Source: Halobellus rarus | Lineage (GTDB): Archaea > Halobacteriota > Halobacteria > Halobacteriales > Haloferacaceae | DNA length: 64,000 nucleotides | Reading direction: 5' to 3' | Assembly (NCBI RefSeq): GCF_024494595.1 | Contig: NZ_JANHDI010000011.1 | Span: 1-64,000, forward strand | Shown here: positions 7,977 to 16,889 of the stretch, piece by piece | How positions within the stretch are numbered: position 1 is the stretch's first letter | How the letters are laid out: each line of letters opens with the position of its first letter | The notes under the pieces: model-generated | Databases searched by the model: none | Told to the model about the DNA's origin: nothing | Seen by the model: only the letters and a program-made list of their open reading frames with translations | Translations under genes and position numbers: made by a program

Positions 7977-8011
7977 AGCCCCTCACCCATCTATGGGGCT
8001 AAAAAACCAAC
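7977..8011 (-). promoter_or_regulatory. shared leader element, copy before tfb
   Basis: Minus direction: GTTGGTTTTTT (8011-8001), then a 6-bp stem AGCCCC/GGGGCT (7977-7982 with 7995-8000, loop of 12). It lies about 38 nt before the ATG. The T-rich box here is the most TATA-like of the nine copies. Confidence 0.55.
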
Positions 8012-8301
8012 TTGGACGCGCAACTAACCCAAGAGTGCCTAGACCCCGTTGATTGAATAGAGAAGATGATCTGCTGCGAATGGCTGAAAAACCCCATTCA
8101 TCGATGGTTTTTGTAACTACATCTTTAGCTAGTCTTCAATCCAAGAGGGGGCATCTTTGCTGGTTAATTTAGGGAGAATAAAATTTGCATAAATTTTTCG
8201 GGAATTGTTAGTGGCATGTTGGAAACTGATTTACACCTGACTGAGGTGGCTTCACACACGGCCGTCCTAATGATGACTGGGGCTCAGAGCAATCCGGTCT
8301 A
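8012..8301. other. non-coding gap between tfb and the four-gene operon
   Basis: About 290 bp with no convincing gene. AT-rich stretches (around 8160-8210) follow the stop codon of the last operon gene, so this is probably the 3' end of the operon plus upstream DNA of tfb. I see no repeat or hairpin that stands out. Confidence 0.4.
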
Positions 8302-10227
8302 TCATTTATCATTTGGACTGGTTACCTTGTCAATGATGGTCTTGAGAGGGAGCAGTCCGCCATTCTGGAAATCAAGGGTTTCGAATTCGATCAGTAGTTC
8401 GCCTTCCTCGTTTGTGCTATGGGCGTAGTGATGCTGTATGTTGCTGAGTTCGTCCAAGTGCCGGAGAAAGGTGAAGTTCTCTAAGACGATATGGATTTTA
8501 TCGACATTGACGCCGTTCTTGTCGTATTTGTTGATGGTGCGGTCAATTTTGTTGGTGGGATTCTGACCACCGCTGAACAGGGTCTCGACCTCGTACGCTT
8601 CCTTCCGTTGCCCAGAGAAGAACACGTCAGGGATTACACCCTCGCGTTCGGTTTCCGTCTCGATCCACCGTTCAAGGTCCTGTAACTCGTCGATGTCCTC
8701 GCCGCCGTCGCGGAGCTGTTGGACGAGATACCGGACGATGTAGACCTTGATGTTGTAATGAAGCGGTGATTCTCCGGTTTCGTAGTCAACCCGTTCCTTA
8801 CCTTGGACTTGGCCCTGGTTCTCCGTTGTGAATCGCTTGAACAAGCCGCGTTCTTCCGTTTTAATATCGTCCAAGTAGTCCTTGAACTCTGTCGGAGCGT
8901 AGCGGTTGAAGAGGTCATCAAAGACGCCAGGCCCAGTCGGGCGTTCAATAGTCGGCTCGTCAACCTTGATGTCACCCGTTGCGAGGTCGAGGTTGCCCCA
9001 ACACAACTCGGCCATCCGTTGTTCAACTTCGAATCCTGGCTGGCGTGGGGCGATCTCTACCACGTTCAACGGCGGATGCGGACTCTCAAGCTTGATTTCG
9101 TCTAAGATGTCGCGGTACTCGTCGACGACGTCAGGGTCGGTGGCTTTGAAGACGATGAAGCCGAACTTGCCAAGCGTTGCTTCCAGCTTTTCTCGCAGCT
9201 TTGCTTCATCGATCCGTTCCTCGCGGTCATCGAGGTCGATGAAAATGACTTTCCTATCCGCGTCGAGCCATTTCTCGATCTCGCGTTTATTGATCTCGTC
9301 AAGCTCGTTGATCGCTTGGAACTCCGGATGGCCACCGTTGGCCTCGCGGTGGATACGGCGGCACAGCGTGAGATAACTTCCGACGTAGCTGTTATCCTCC
9401 GCTTCATTGAAGAGCACGATAGTCGTTCCATCCGCGGTGGTCGCCGCGCCGCCACCACCGTAGATGATATCCTGGAACGTCGGAACCTCCTCCCCTGTAC
9501 CGCCAGTGTGACCGCCACTTCCCGTAGCAGCTGTACTTCCTGCCGCGGATGACCCGGCGTCACTGGCTGTACTGTCTTCCGTCTCATCGTCCTGTGTGTG
9601 GACTTCCTCGATCTCGTCCGATTCGAGTTGGTCGAGCGGGCGACGGATCTCTTCGTCTAATGTTTCGTCGAGAGCGGGCACAAAACGGATCTGTGGAGTG
9701 GACACTTGACGGTACAGCGGCACAGAGAGGGGTTGCCGACGTCGCTTCGGCGGTTCCCGGACCTCGGTATCAAACGACGACGGCTGGAACCGCACAGTCG
9801 ACGCGGATCCCAGCTGTACCAAGGGAATCTGCCACTCCTTGCCCGCTGCTGCGATATCAGGTGCTTCGGTCGCTACGTCCACCGATGTCGTCTCAACGTC
9901 TATGTCACGGAGCGATAGTTCCGGTACCGTGACGTCACGGCTTGTTTCTTCAATTGCTGGGATCGTAGCGGCGGGGTCAACCGACTCCGCCCCAGTCAGA
10001 TCGTCCAGTGGAACGTCTGGCACGGTGAGATCGCCCGGGGTGTAGTCAGGTTCCGGCTCATCTGTATTGCCTTCAAGTTCTTCCTCAGAGGGGTTGCTGC
10101 TGCCTTGGCTTGACGACGGTGGCTGTGTTTCCTGCTCCTCGTCTTGTTGGTCGTCTCGGCGTCGATGTCGTTCTTCCTCCGTGTCGTGGTGGTGGGAGTC
10201 GGCTTCTTGTTCGTGGTCGTCAGGCAT
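8302..10227 (-). CDS. large protein with C-terminal PD-(D/E)XK-like nuclease fold (system gene D)
   Basis: ATG at 10227 gives 641 aa; it overlaps the end of gene C by 8 nt, implying coupled translation. Residues 1-75 are a charged, His/Glu/Gln-rich disordered tail. Residues 75-200 hold several related VPxLxLxD-type segments. A glycine/serine linker leads to an alpha/beta domain (about 250-400) with strands such as TIVLF, VIFIDL and FIVFKA. The last part has ESPLHYNIK (486-494), IPDVFF with Asp534, and AYEVETL with Glu546 and Glu548. This matches the core of restriction-endonuclease-like folds, though the usual Lys is Glu. Likely the effector of the operon. No known family recognised. Confidence 0.6.
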   Translation of the reverse strand: MPDDHEQEADSHHHDTEEERHRRRDDQQDEEQETQPPSSSQGSSNPSEEELEGNTDEPEPDYTPGDLTVPDVPLDDLTGAESVDPAATIPAIEETSRDVTVPELSLRDIDVETTSVDVATEAPDIAAAGKEWQIPLVQLGSASTVRFQPSSFDTEVREPPKRRRQPLSVPLYRQVSTPQIRFVPALDETLDEEIRRPLDQLESDEIEEVHTQDDETEDSTASDAGSSAAGSTAATGSGGHTGGTGEEVPTFQDIIYGGGGAATTADGTTIVLFNEAEDNSYVGSYLTLCRRIHREANGGHPEFQAINELDEINKREIEKWLDADRKVIFIDLDDREERIDEAKLREKLEATLGKFGFIVFKATDPDVVDEYRDILDEIKLESPHPPLNVVEIAPRQPGFEVEQRMAELCWGNLDLATGDIKVDEPTIERPTGPGVFDDLFNRYAPTEFKDYLDDIKTEERGLFKRFTTENQGQVQGKERVDYETGESPLHYNIKVYIVRYLVQQLRDGGEDIDELQDLERWIETETEREGVIPDVFFSGQRKEAYEVETLFSGGQNPTNKIDRTINKYDKNGVNVDKIHIVLENFTFLRHLDELSNIQHHYAHSTNEEGELLIEFETLDFQNGGLLPLKTIIDKVTSPNDK

Positions 10228-11434
10228 GGTAGACGCGCACCCCGGTTGTCGGCGTATCCCTGGCTTGGTGCTCCACCGTTTCAAAGCTGTATGCGCCCAG
10301 GAAGACGCCTGGCATCACTTCGCCGAGGTATTGTAGAATTGACACCGGCTCTTCTAACTCCTGCCGTCGATGCACGACGGAACTCGTGTTGACTGCTGTG
10401 ATCACTTCCTGTGCAGTGATGGCCCCGTCCTCGACGATGAATGCCTTCGTCAAGTTTATGTTCTGGCGATAGCGGGAATCATTCGTGCTGCTGGCCGAGC
10501 GTGTCGGAACACGGTCTGGATGTGCGCACTTCGGGAGGTAGTCGGGGTATGTCCAGTTTTCGGCAGTGAGCTCTGTATCCACCTTTCGAGTGAACTCTTC
10601 CTGTGGATTGGGGATGTTTGCAAAGAACGGTGACAGTGTTGAGCGGGCTGTTTCATCACTGAATGTGGTCCAGACAGCCTGATTGAGGCGGGATAGCCGG
10701 TCGAGGACGCCGTCATCTGTGTGTCCCCAGACTGTGTAGGCGGCGTCCTGTTCGTCGTCCGCAAGTTCCGGGACGAACAACTTCCGCAACCCGAGTGAAC
10801 CGGCTATGTTATGTACCTCTCCGTGGAGTGGCGGATATGCTTCGGTGAGATAGCGTGCTGTGGCGGCCTGTGTCGTGTGGGCGAAAAACGTGAACGGACA
10901 GGTATTCGCGGTCAACTGCAGCAATCCGCTCAACAATTGCTGGATGATGTTAGCCACTGATTCCGGCTCGTCAAGTACGGTTTTGACGCGGTCGTCGACG
11001 ACCGGCGGTGCTTCGTCGAGTTGCTGTAGTATGGCGGTCAGCTGCTCGTCCACAGTTTGGAGGAAAGACCCGATCTCTGTTTCCGTCGTTATGATGGCAA
11101 CGTAGTCGTCGCCGGTGAGTCCTTCCCGTTCGGCGTTCACCCACTGGTTTGGATCATTCAGTGCGACACCGAGAAACTGGTTGGTGAGTTCCGCCAGGCT
11201 CCCGTCTGGGACTTCGCCCCCTTCCGTGAGTCCGCCAAGGAAGAACGGACGGACCCGGGATTCCTCGTCAACAACACCGCTTAAGATTGTCTCACCCGGT
11301 TCAGCTGGTTTTAACCGATTACGTAGTTGGATCAGGGTTCGGGCGGCTTCTGCGACAGGACGGACCTCGTCGTTAGCGAATACTGTCCACTCCTCTTGCT
11401 TCGTGATCCGTCGCACGATGTCGTCGTAACTCAT
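10220..11434 (-). CDS. hypothetical protein, paralogue of the upstream gene (system gene C)
   Basis: ATG at 11434 (MSYDDIVRR) gives 404 aa and lies 8 nt after gene B; a TTG at 11446 is the alternative. It has no membrane segment and no P-loop. Two blocks match gene B: CPFTFF...QAATARYLTEAYPPL (about 179-203) against YPTFYL...QTPRRFLQEAYPEF, and NQAVWTTFSD (251-260) against NELIWTYFSD. The same order and similar spacing show that B and C arose by duplication and then diverged. They may form a heteromer. Function is unknown. Confidence 0.6.
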   Translation of the reverse strand: MSYDDIVRRITKQEEWTVFANDEVRPVAEAARTLIQLRNRLKPAEPGETILSGVVDEESRVRPFFLGGLTEGGEVPDGSLAELTNQFLGVALNDPNQWVNAEREGLTGDDYVAIITTETEIGSFLQTVDEQLTAILQQLDEAPPVVDDRVKTVLDEPESVANIIQQLLSGLLQLTANTCPFTFFAHTTQAATARYLTEAYPPLHGEVHNIAGSLGLRKLFVPELADDEQDAAYTVWGHTDDGVLDRLSRLNQAVWTTFSDETARSTLSPFFANIPNPQEEFTRKVDTELTAENWTYPDYLPKCAHPDRVPTRSASSTNDSRYRQNINLTKAFIVEDGAITAQEVITAVNTSSVVHRRQELEEPVSILQYLGEVMPGVFLGAYSFETVEHQARDTPTTGVRVYHA

Positions 11435-11442
11435 AGGTGGAA

Positions 11443-12564
11443 TCAATCTCCGATTGGTTTGATTTTCAGATAGTCATCGGACACGTACGTGATTTTATTC
11501 AACCCGAGGAAAAGGAGCGGGGCGGCCTGATCAAACAAATCCATAATGCTTTCCTTACTATCTTCCACGTCGGAGCGGTCGGTTGCAGCTGAGAGCCCGT
11601 CGAAGTAGATACTGAATTGACGTCCAACCCACTGTTCCGGGACGTTCGCGATCCGGTTAGCCACGCGGTCCTCGTAGTCCTGCTTGAGATCGGAGACATT
11701 GTTGAAGTAGGTTGAAAGAGCGTCACGGAACGTCTGGGTTGAGTAGTCGCTGAAATAGGTCCAAATGAGTTCGTTGGTTTTGGCGATCGATCCGCCGAAC
11801 GACCGTCCCTGGTTGTTCGGATTGTATTCCGGGAAGCACAGGATCTCGTAGCTATCGTAGATCTCGGTGTCTGGCTTGATCGGATTCGTCCAGTCCAACG
11901 CTGTCAGGCCGAACTGGTCTCGTACCAACGGCTGCGTATCGTCGAACTCAGGATATGCTTCTTGAAGGAACCGACGCGGCGTCTGATTCAACGACCACAG
12001 ATAGAACGTCGGATACGAATGATTCACCACGTACTCCAGCACACCCTGATACAGGCGTTCAACGATGTCACGCACCTGATCAGGCGACGTAAGAAGAGCG
12101 TCGAAGTCAATCTCCGGTTCCTGCCACCGCTGATACAAGGTCTGGGACGACAAGGCCTGCGTCAACCGGTCGTGGACCTCATCGGCAAACTCAATGAACT
12201 GAGAGTCCTCCACTTCGACCGTGACCTCTGTCTGCACCTCACCGGCTTCCGACAACAGCCACGACTGCAGATCACTTACCTGAGCGCCGAAGAACGATTT
12301 GTAGAACTTCGCGACACTGTTCCGACGATAGACTTCATCCCTTCTCGGATCGATACCACCGAGACACACCTGCTGTTCACCTTCGGATAGCGTCTCCAAC
12401 CGGCGGCCGTTGAACTCGTGCTGCAGCTGCCTGTGATACTCCTTCAGCTGCCACGCCGCCTCCCACAACGGGACAACCGTCTCCCGGATGTACTCCTCCC
12501 ACACCTCCTGCTCCATGTAGTCGACAAAATCATCGACCTGGGCATAGGACCGAGTCCCACTCAT
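11443..12564 (-). CDS. hypothetical protein, paralogue of the downstream gene (system gene B)
   Basis: A 373-aa protein with an ATG start, 64 nt after gene A and 8 nt before gene C. It is soluble and rich in Trp, Tyr and acidic residues; the N-terminal 50 residues look helical (DDFVDYMEQEVWEEYIRE). It shares two motif blocks with gene C (about residues 184-206 and 264-273). No catalytic motif is evident. By position it could be an adaptor between the membrane protein A and the nuclease-like protein D; that is inference only. Confidence 0.6.
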   Translation of the reverse strand: MSGTRSYAQVDDFVDYMEQEVWEEYIRETVVPLWEAAWQLKEYHRQLQHEFNGRRLETLSEGEQQVCLGGIDPRRDEVYRRNSVAKFYKSFFGAQVSDLQSWLLSEAGEVQTEVTVEVEDSQFIEFADEVHDRLTQALSSQTLYQRWQEPEIDFDALLTSPDQVRDIVERLYQGVLEYVVNHSYPTFYLWSLNQTPRRFLQEAYPEFDDTQPLVRDQFGLTALDWTNPIKPDTEIYDSYEILCFPEYNPNNQGRSFGGSIAKTNELIWTYFSDYSTQTFRDALSTYFNNVSDLKQDYEDRVANRIANVPEQWVGRQFSIYFDGLSAATDRSDVEDSKESIMDLFDQAAPLLFLGLNKITYVSDDYLKIKPIGD

Positions 12565-12628
12565 TAGCTGATTAAAATGTATATCGCGTTCTCATAAAAA
12601 GCCAATCTCCCCTCCTGACCCGATAGCA

Positions 12629-15600
12629 TCACGATTCCTCAACTGTGATGCTGACACCGATGTCGTCTGCGACATCGACGGTGAGCCGGTGTTCGATCTG
12701 CATCCGGACGCATTGGAGAAGGTCACGTATTTCGTCGTTAGATAACTTCTCATACTCCTTGTCTCCCGTAACCTCACGGATGAGGTCACGATCGGCAGCA
12801 TTAATCTCGATATCAACGGGCGCGTCCGATTCACTTCGTTCAGTGAATTCGGGTTGGGTCGTTGGTTCCGTCAAGAGGAGCACGTCGGGTTCCATCTCCG
12901 GTTCGCTGTAAACAGGAACCGTGGGCTGATCGTCTGCGTACTGGAATCCGCCGATACAGTGGTCGAATTCAGCATAGTCCGGATCGAACGCGTCGCTATC
13001 ATGGATGGCACGCCGTGGCCGATACCGTCCAACAATCAGAGCGACCGGACCCCTTGCGGGACAGAGCGCGGCGACCCGATCAGGTACTGCATCATGTGAC
13101 GACACGGTCTCTGCCGCAAGATACGGATTGCACTCGTCCAGAATACGTTCGATGATCGCGGTGACGTGGGACGCGATATCGGCATCAAGATGCTGCACGT
13201 AGTCTTCGCGTTGGTCTTCAATGAAGGGGTGCTTCGGATACCACCGTCGGTAGCCCGATGGCGGTATCGCATCAGGATCGTCGAGTTCGTCTTGGATCCA
13301 CCAGTCGAGATCGATCAACGCTTGGCGAAGGGCGAAGCTTTCGACAAACTGGGAGACGTAGCTGTCTTTGTAGTTTTCGACCTTTTCCGGATCAAGGTCT
13401 GCTTCGATGATCCGGTCTTCCTCGCGTCGTTCTAAGACCCCTTGCATCTGTGTATCCAAGCTACGAAGCAATTCTTTGCGCTCCTCAAATTGATCAAGTT
13501 GCTCGTCTGCGACCGGGAGCCGCTTGAACACGTCTTCGTCAAGTTCGTCTAACGTTTCCTGGAACCCGGGGTATGCCTGCTTGGTTACATCGATTTCGGT
13601 CAAGGGGTTGTCATCGGGATCGATGTCATCGTCAGGGTAGTCGTCGGGATCCAAGAGTAGGAGACAAAGCACACAGTAAAACTCTTTGAGCCATGTATGG
13701 GTGGCTGGAAGACTCGTCTGGACGCCTTCAAAGACATCCGAATCCTCGGATTCCCATTTGAGCAAGCTCACGATTTGGGGATTTTGGTGGAGTCGGAAGT
13801 AGATTTCAGAGAGCTTGTTGATTGAGGCCAGACTATTACTGATCGATTCATCGAACATATCGGCGAAGTCTTCCTCGGGTAACTCTCCCTGTTTGAATGC
13901 GAGGAAGGCACGTGCAGCCGCGATGAACTGCATATGTTCAAATTCTTCTTGGAACAGGTCGATGACCCGTTCCTTCTCCTTGGCAGCATCTAACCGGGTT
14001 TGCAGCCGATCGCGTTCCTCGTCATCTTCCGCGTTTTCAACTTGGTATTGGAGTTCGTAGGTTGTAGGTGAGTTCCGCCTTGGATCCGCTAAGATGAACT
14101 CGTCCTCGCCCAGGGACCAGACATTATTGAAGGTCTTCGCATCACCAAGGTCGATGGAATGACGGAACACGTCTTCTAGCACTTGGTACCAGCTTTGGAT
14201 GTTCGCGGCAACTTCGTTGACTTCGTCTTCCGTCTCAGCTCTGCCAAGTTCAGCTGTCAACCGGGTTTGTAGGTTTTCGATCGAGACGAGGAATCCGTGT
14301 ACGAGGTCATCTGTATTGCTCCTCGTCTGCGACACCAAGACCTTGTAGTAGTTCGTGTAGAGTCCGAGGAATTTGTCGAACAGGGCTTTGTCTCCTTGGA
14401 TATGGTACCGCAGACAGATATGGAACGTCTGTGCTCGTATTGTGTTAATCAGTTCTGCGTTTCCTGTATCGGCTGCTGCATCGAAGATGTGATAGAATTC
14501 TCGATGGATGCGGTCGATGAGATCAGTTGAGGTGCTTGAGGAAGCGATCGGAGAACGCGTGACGTACTGCAGAATGTCGGTGTAGAACTCCATGTGGCGG
14601 CGTAACCCCGAGGAATTCAGGTTTTCTATCGCTTGCTTGCAGGAATCATTAATGTAATCCAGATTGCGGTCGATCTGGTTTTCCCCTGTATCGAAGGGGT
14701 GGGAGTCACTGCAGGTTATTGCCTGTTCAAGTACCTCACCGACCCGGCGAGGAACATCGATAGTTGCGCCGTTACGGGTGTTGACTGATAGCACCGGTGC
14801 GCCAGCGACTAACTTCTGTCCCAGTTCTACGTTGAGTAAGAGCCGGATATCTTTGGGATCAGTACCTTCGTCAAGTGAGGCTTCTACCTCGATGAACGCC
14901 TGTGCTAGCGTCGATAGATCCACATCTGCGATGTGACCGATGGTGTCGATTTCATCAGCGGTGAAGAGGTCGGTTCGCTGGCTTACCGAATGGGAGTCGC
15001 TCTGTAACTTGGCATAGTCGGGAAGTGTCTCTCTTAGAATATTGTTCGCAATGCGTTGACGGGTATCTGTATCCACCTTCCGGTCGATACCTCGCTCGAT
15101 TTCCTGTTGCATGAACTCGTCTTTTGGGTCGTGAAAGATGAGCCTTGCAACCCGGTAGTAGACATAGCCGATGCTGGTGATGGTTCCGACGAAGAGGAGG
15201 AAGATCACGTCAGTCGCAAAGGCGGTGGTCGTCTCCTGGGAGAGCTGGAAGTAGGCGTACGCCATGATACCGCCGGTGAACAGGGAGAAGTAGATGACTG
15301 GCATAGCGCGTGCAGCTGCAAGGAAGTCCTGCATAACGCCTTCTTGGTACTGGCTTCGGTAGATCTGGTCCAGAAGAAAGATGAGCACAATGAAGCTGAG
15401 GCTGGTAATTGTGAGTTGGGCCTGCCACGTGGTCTGCAGCTTGTCGAAGCTGCCAGCGGTCAAGGGGGCGAGGATGTGTGCAAGAGAGACTGCGATGAGG
15501 AATCCAGCGGGGATGACCCAAAGGAAGCTCCAGTGGGTGAGCCAGGATTTCCGTTCCGGAAGAATCTCCTTGAGTAACCATCGCCATCCTTCCTGTTGTT

Positions 15601-15796
15601 GTCGTCGCAAGAGTGTCTTCACACGAAGCGAATTCGACGGAAAACGCAGCCAGGGAGCGCGGTCAATTACTGCTTGCAACAGTGGCCAAACCACAAAATA
15701 AAGGAGAAGTACGGCTGCACCCAGCAGAACGACAACAGCACCGACATCGGAAAGAGGAGGAAATGACAAACCAATCATTAAGAGTTCAACTACCAT
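12629..15796 (-). CDS. 1055-aa membrane protein with five TM helices and a large cytoplasmic part (system gene A)
   Basis: I chose the ATG at 15796 (MVVELLMIG); a TTTATG box about 20 nt upstream would give a leaderless transcript. Five hydrophobic segments (about residues 19-43, 88-111, 128-145, 165-184, 194-216) are followed by some 830 residues of soluble, mostly helical sequence. This includes coiled-coil-like parts (NAEDDEERDRLQTRLDAAKEKERV) and an Asp-rich loop. There is no P-loop or obvious enzyme motif. The build, a membrane anchor plus a long helical scaffold, suits a sensor or assembly platform. It is the first of four tightly spaced genes. Family unknown. Confidence 0.65.
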   Translation of the reverse strand: MVVELLMIGLSFPPLSDVGAVVVLLGAAVLLLYFVVWPLLQAVIDRAPWLRFPSNSLRVKTLLRRQQQEGWRWLLKEILPERKSWLTHWSFLWVIPAGFLIAVSLAHILAPLTAGSFDKLQTTWQAQLTITSLSFIVLIFLLDQIYRSQYQEGVMQDFLAAARAMPVIYFSLFTGGIMAYAYFQLSQETTTAFATDVIFLLFVGTITSIGYVYYRVARLIFHDPKDEFMQQEIERGIDRKVDTDTRQRIANNILRETLPDYAKLQSDSHSVSQRTDLFTADEIDTIGHIADVDLSTLAQAFIEVEASLDEGTDPKDIRLLLNVELGQKLVAGAPVLSVNTRNGATIDVPRRVGEVLEQAITCSDSHPFDTGENQIDRNLDYINDSCKQAIENLNSSGLRRHMEFYTDILQYVTRSPIASSSTSTDLIDRIHREFYHIFDAAADTGNAELINTIRAQTFHICLRYHIQGDKALFDKFLGLYTNYYKVLVSQTRSNTDDLVHGFLVSIENLQTRLTAELGRAETEDEVNEVAANIQSWYQVLEDVFRHSIDLGDAKTFNNVWSLGEDEFILADPRRNSPTTYELQYQVENAEDDEERDRLQTRLDAAKEKERVIDLFQEEFEHMQFIAAARAFLAFKQGELPEEDFADMFDESISNSLASINKLSEIYFRLHQNPQIVSLLKWESEDSDVFEGVQTSLPATHTWLKEFYCVLCLLLLDPDDYPDDDIDPDDNPLTEIDVTKQAYPGFQETLDELDEDVFKRLPVADEQLDQFEERKELLRSLDTQMQGVLERREEDRIIEADLDPEKVENYKDSYVSQFVESFALRQALIDLDWWIQDELDDPDAIPPSGYRRWYPKHPFIEDQREDYVQHLDADIASHVTAIIERILDECNPYLAAETVSSHDAVPDRVAALCPARGPVALIVGRYRPRRAIHDSDAFDPDYAEFDHCIGGFQYADDQPTVPVYSEPEMEPDVLLLTEPTTQPEFTERSESDAPVDIEINAADRDLIREVTGDKEYEKLSNDEIRDLLQCVRMQIEHRLTVDVADDIGVSITVEES

Positions 15797-15857
15797 CTCC
15801 TTATGCGAGGTACATAAATCATCAGGCGCAGACCACACACTTCTCTCTGCCAGAGAG

Positions 15858-16322
15858 CTACTCGTATGAGATGAGGACTCCCTCTTCGGTGTCTACTTTC
15901 GTGCCCTCTTCTCGGAGTATGGCTGTATATGAGAGATTTGCAGTTCCATCGGTTGCCGTGCCTTCGGGAGCATCTGCTCGAAATCCGGTGATGCCGGGGT
16001 AGATTCCTTGCTGCCGTTGGATGATATGTGTTTCCGTCTTTGTCCCGGCGTCTGATTCCGTAACAAACCGGATTGAGTATCGTTTTGGTGTATCGAGATT
16101 GGCATAGTGGATGGTGACCATGAGCGGATTCAATCTGCCGTAGATACGGACCTGTGATGCGCTGACAGAGGTGAGTGTCGGCGAGTGTTCGGGCGTTGGT
16201 GTTGGTGTCGGCGAAGGGGACGGTGTGCTGGTCGTGGAGGTATTCGTTGAAGTTGTAGAGCAACCGGCTACTGGAAGCGTACCGAGAACGCTTAGCGTTG
16301 ATAGGAATGTCCGCCGTTTCAC
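15858..16322 (-). CDS. Tat-type lipoprotein
   Basis: A 154-aa protein whose N-terminus reads MKRRTFLSTLSVLG...VAGC: a twin-arginine signal and a lipobox with the lipidated Cys at about residue 21. A Ser/Thr/Pro linker (with TPTPTP) follows, as in many haloarchaeal surface lipoproteins, then a small beta-rich domain. It lies 61 nt upstream of the membrane protein of the four-gene operon on the same strand and could be its outer-face partner. A promoter box in the gap also allows separate transcription. Confidence 0.75.
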   Translation of the reverse strand: MKRRTFLSTLSVLGTLPVAGCSTTSTNTSTTSTPSPSPTPTPTPEHSPTLTSVSASQVRIYGRLNPLMVTIHYANLDTPKRYSIRFVTESDAGTKTETHIIQRQQGIYPGITGFRADAPEGTATDGTANLSYTAILREEGTKVDTEEGVLISYE

Positions 16323-16387
16323 AGTTCTGAAACGGTACGCAGATCCACAAATAGACTGGGGCCGCGGTCACGTCTCGTCCTCTTGTG

Positions 16388-16528
16388 TCATTCTAAGGAA
16401 GCCGTCTTCCAGGCGTCCAGAGTGGCCGCCAACTGTGCCTCGACGATTGGCGAGTTGGTCGCCCGTCGGGCATCGCGTAGATAGATCCGAAGCCGCTTAC
16501 GAGTCGTGAGAGTACACTACTCAGACAT
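16388..16528 (-). pseudogene. degenerate copy of the zinc-finger gene at 18486-18701
   Basis: The ATG at 16528 is followed by Ser, Glu and then TAG at codon 4. From there the frame matches the intact gene residue for residue in most positions (LTTRKRLRIYLRD against LTARERLRIHIRE; IVEAQLAATLDAW against IVEAQLEAALDAW). It stops before the zinc-finger part. Both the amber codon and the missing metal site make this a dead copy. Its upstream leader hairpin and repeat block are also duplicated. Confidence 0.75.
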
Positions 16529-16553
16529 TGTTGCGCGGGGGCAGGTTCTGGTG

Positions 16554-16583
16554 TACCCTCTACCTCCTGGGAGCAGATAAACA
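16554..16583 (-). promoter_or_regulatory. shared leader element, copy before the dead zinc-finger gene
   Basis: Minus direction: TGTTTATC (16583-16576), then a weakened stem CTCC/GGAG (16564-16567 with 16570-16573). The stem is shorter than in the other copies, in keeping with decay next to a pseudogene. Confidence 0.5.
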
Positions 16584-16635
16584 AACTCCGTCGCGACAGC
16601 GGCCTTGCCTCTCGCTACACACCTCTCAAAGCTGT

Positions 16636-16730
16636 GAGGATGGTTGTGGCTGCCGGCCGACCGTAGGGAGGCCGGGAGCGGAGGGTGGGGCGGTGAGGCT
16701 TGGGCTGGTCCGGCGCTTAGCAATAAAGAA
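16636..16730. repeat. non-coding repeat block P, copy 1
   Basis: About 95 bp that align with 20010-20108. Shared parts include TGTGGCTGC, CGACCGTAGGGAG, GGTGGGGCGGTG, GGCTTGGG and GGTCCGGC. In both copies the block lies just upstream (minus direction) of a leader hairpin and a small gene. It is GC-rich and has no open frame that looks coding. It is a homologous segment available for recombination. Confidence 0.65.
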
Positions 16731-16889
16731 CGGAGGTGTCCCCTGCTCTCACCTCCCGCGACGGTCCCCATTGTCGGAGATTGACACCTGATTTTCTTTG
16801 AAGCAAAATGAATAGGATAACCACTCGAGTTGGAGTCCTCGATAGATGGAAGATCAACTTGTCTTGAATATCGAAGTTGAGGACGACGT

